NCBI GenBank assembly: GCA_040877445.1
Contig: JBBDNT010000033.1
Span: 1 to 7,975 of the forward strand
Direction: 5' to 3'
Origin: JBBDNT01 sp040877445
GTDB taxonomy: Bacteria > Planctomycetota > Planctomycetia > Planctomycetales > Planctomycetaceae
DNA: 7,975 nucleotides
Shown here in pieces: positions 6,345-7,975 of the stretch. The notes beneath the pieces were generated by a model that ran no database searches, was not told the origin of the DNA, and saw nothing but the letters and a program-made list of their open reading frames with translations. The position numbers were made by a program, and so were the translations under genes. Numbering within the stretch: position 1 is the stretch's first letter; the number at the start of each line of letters is the position of its first letter.

Positions 6345-7556
6345 ATGAACAGTCAGGAACCCGAGCGACGGCGGCTCGGTCGGCGCGGATTTCTTCGCGC
6401 CGCGGCCACCGCCCCTCTGATGTATGCGGCTGCCTCGTCGGTACGAAGCGCGGAACCAGCCGCCGCCCCGGCCGATCCCGATGGCATGCGGACCTTCTCC
6501 GGCGTCATCACGCGACAGAAGAACCCGGACAATGTCGAGTTCCCGTTTCCCACCCTGAATTCGTTCCTGACGCCCAACTCGCAGTTCTACGTTCGCACGC
6601 ACTTCGCCGTTCCCGGAATCGACGCATCGAAATGGAAGCTGACCGTCGAAGGACATGTCGATCGCCCGTTCGAGATCGGCTACGACGAATTGCGCCGGAT
6701 CGAGCCGCGAACCGTGACGTCGCTTCTCGAGTGCTCCGGCAACGGCCGCGTGTTCCTCGATCCGCCGCAGACGAGCATTCGCTGGGAACAGGGCGCGGTC
6801 GGCAACGCCGAATGGACCGGAGTGCCGCTCGCCCAATTGCTCGAGCGAGCGGGCGTGAAGAGCGGCACGGTCGAGGTGATTCTCGAAGGGGAGGACAAGG
6901 GAAAGTTCGAGGCCCCCCATTCGCCGACGCCCGGCGAAATTCACTACGCGCGCAGCCTGCCGCTCAAGAAGGCCAGGGAGCCCGAAGTGCTGCTGGCGTT
7001 TCGGATGAACGGAGAGGAACTTCCTCCCGCACATGGTCACCCGATCCGAGCGATCATCCCGGGCTGGTACGGCATGGCCTCGGTCAAGTGGCTGCGGCGC
7101 GTGATCGTGACCGATCGACCGTTCCACGGCTACTTCCAGACGTTCGCTTACGCTATCTGGGAACGCATGCACGGCGAGCTGCCAACTCTGGTTCCCGTCA
7201 CCGAGATCGACGTGAAGGCGCAAATCGCCCAGCCCGCGCAGCACGAGGTCGTCCCGGTGGGAAGCGACTACCGCATCTTTGGCGCTGCTTGGGCGGGAGA
7301 GGCCGAGATCGCCAAGGTTGAGATCAGCACTGACGGCGGCAAGCGCTGGGAACGGGCGAAACTGGATGATCGATCGATTCGTTTCGCCTGGCGGTTCTTC
7401 GATCACGCCTGGCGGACCCCGTCGACCCCCGGCCGCCACACGATCATGGCCCGCGCAAGCGATGCACGAGGCCGAATCCAGCCGATGGAACGTGACGATG
7501 ATCGGCGCGATGCTGTAATCAGCCACGTGCAACGAATCGAGGTGCTCGTGCGATAA
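6345..7556 (+). CDS. Tat-exported molybdopterin sulfite dehydrogenase (SorA/SorT-like)
   Basis: This encodes 403 residues. The N-terminus carries a twin-arginine signal, LGRRGFLRAA (11-20), then a hydrophobic stretch and cleavage after about SSVRSA, so the enzyme is exported folded with its cofactor. Residues about 75-265 are the oxidoreductase molybdopterin-binding domain: SLLECSGNGR (126-135) holds Cys130, the expected molybdenum ligand of the sulfite oxidase family, and PAHGHPIRAIIPGWYGMASV (228-247) followed by KWLRRV is the conserved cofactor and substrate region. Residues about 285-400 form the C-terminal Mo-co dimerisation domain (VEISTDGGKRW, FFDHAW, MARASDARGR). No haem b5 domain is present, as in bacterial enzymes. 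Family role: oxidation of sulfite to sulfate in the periplasm, passing electrons to a cytochrome c not encoded here. A related substrate cannot be excluded, but the persulfide dioxygenase neighbour supports sulfite. Confidence 0.9.
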   Translation: MNSQEPERRRLGRRGFLRAAATAPLMYAAASSVRSAEPAAAPADPDGMRTFSGVITRQKNPDNVEFPFPTLNSFLTPNSQFYVRTHFAVPGIDASKWKLTVEGHVDRPFEIGYDELRRIEPRTVTSLLECSGNGRVFLDPPQTSIRWEQGAVGNAEWTGVPLAQLLERAGVKSGTVEVILEGEDKGKFEAPHSPTPGEIHYARSLPLKKAREPEVLLAFRMNGEELPPAHGHPIRAIIPGWYGMASVKWLRRVIVTDRPFHGYFQTFAYAIWERMHGELPTLVPVTEIDVKAQIAQPAQHEVVPVGSDYRIFGAAWAGEAEIAKVEISTDGGKRWERAKLDDRSIRFAWRFFDHAWRTPSTPGRHTIMARASDARGRIQPMERDDDRRDAVISHVQRIEVLVR

Positions 7557-7975
7557 CGCCCGATGAGGGTCGTGGAACTCGCCCCTTCGCCTGTCTGGTC
7601 CTCTCCCCAGAAGCCCGCGCCGTTCGGCGTGGAACACGAGCTTCACAAGCGCGTCGTGCGATCCTTGCACTGAAACGGCGGAATCGCACTCCACCGCCAA
7701 TCCGAACGATACCCGCCCCTCGATGCGCGGCGAGACGGAAGACCCCGTCACCAGCGTCCACGGCCGCCCTTGCCGTCCGCCCGCGTCCGCCGATATCCTT
7801 GGTGCGCCATCCACCGCGATCCACGGGCGTCCGGGGGCGTCCAACTCCGGGATTGGCTACACTTTGGCTGAAGAATGATGCTTTCGGGCGGTGCCCTGGA
7901 AAGAGCGCAGCCCGCAACCCTTTGCTGGATGCGGGTTTTGGCAAGCGAGGCCAACGGGACTTGAATCCCGCAACC
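7557..7975. other. Region after the operon without a supported gene
   Basis: These 419 bases hold no reading frame with family-like sequence or a convincing start on either strand. Short structures are present: a 7-base inverted repeat CGTTCGG/CCGAACG (7621-7627 and 7702-7708) enclosing GGCGG/CCGCC (7677-7681 and 7694-7698), and a direct repeat GGGCGTCC (7825-7832 and 7835-7842). None is followed by a T-run, so no rho-independent terminator can be called. Part of the region may be decayed coding sequence, but I cannot assign a frame. Confidence 0.4.
7951..7975 (-). repeat. tRNA T-arm-like inverted repeat at the window edge
   Basis: On the minus strand the edge reads GTTGCGGG, then ATTCAAGT, then CCCGTTGGCC. 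This resembles a T-stem and T-loop (GGGTTCAAGTCCC type) followed by an acceptor strand. The loop would have eight bases instead of seven, and no encoded CCA sits in the right place. The other parts of a tRNA would lie outside the window. It could be a tRNA end, a tRNA-derived attachment site or a dispersed repeat. CCCGCAACC also occurs at 7910-7918. Confidence 0.25.

Noticed and set aside
7621..7708. Nested inverted repeats as a terminator of the sulfur operon
   Set aside because: The arms are 5 and 7 bases with long spacers and no T-run follows; they may be chance in GC-rich sequence.
6168..7844. Minus-strand open frame of 558 codons opposite the sulfite dehydrogenase gene
   Set aside because: Most of it is antisense to the sulfite dehydrogenase. 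The part beyond 7556 has a somewhat protein-like composition, but there is no recognisable motif or start signal.
1..7975. CRISPR array or other regular repeat array
   Set aside because: No regularly spaced direct repeats were seen on either strand; only isolated short repeats occur.

Overview
The window looks like chromosomal DNA from a member of the Planctomycetota (Pirellula/Rhodopirellula-like). The reasons are high GC, a secreted arylsulfatase-type gene, a C-terminal fibronectin-like module ending in a GEWHQ tail that I recall from large planctomycetal secreted proteins, a truncated TIM-barrel sugar isomerase and an IS66-type transposase fragment. The taxonomic call rests on remembered family resemblance, not on a search.

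The left part (1 to about 3110) is a mosaic of mostly broken genes. At the left edge is the N-terminus of a sulfatase on the minus strand, running out of the window. Upstream of it on the same strand are the scattered, frameshifted remains of one large secreted protein gene (269-532 and 1842-2360). These remains are split by about 1.3 kb carrying the first 57 codons of a sugar isomerase/epimerase gene (724-894) and an intact small secreted SGNH-like hydrolase gene (907-1797), both on the plus strand. A headless and tailless IS66 transposase fragment (2362-2700) bounds the remains on the other side. A further unidentified minus-strand coding remnant lies at 2704-3110.

The right part (3153-7556) is an intact plus-strand gene cluster for reduced-sulfur metabolism. 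In order it encodes a CstB-like persulfide dioxygenase with two rhodanese domains, two half-size YeeE/YedE membrane proteins, a small DUF202 membrane protein and a Tat-exported molybdopterin sulfite dehydrogenase. Two junctions have 4-base GTGA overlaps or potential overlaps and the remaining gaps are about 50 bases, so it reads as an operon. A consistent inferred pathway is: persulfide is oxidised to sulfite (with possible thiosulfate formation by the rhodanese) in the cytoplasm, sulfur species are moved across the membrane by the YeeE/YedE pair, and sulfite is oxidised to sulfate in the periplasm. No sulfide:quinone reductase, cytochrome partner or CstR-like regulator is in the window.

The last 419 bases (7557-7975) hold no gene I can support. 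They end in a short inverted repeat that resembles the T-arm of a tRNA on the minus strand and is cut by the window edge.
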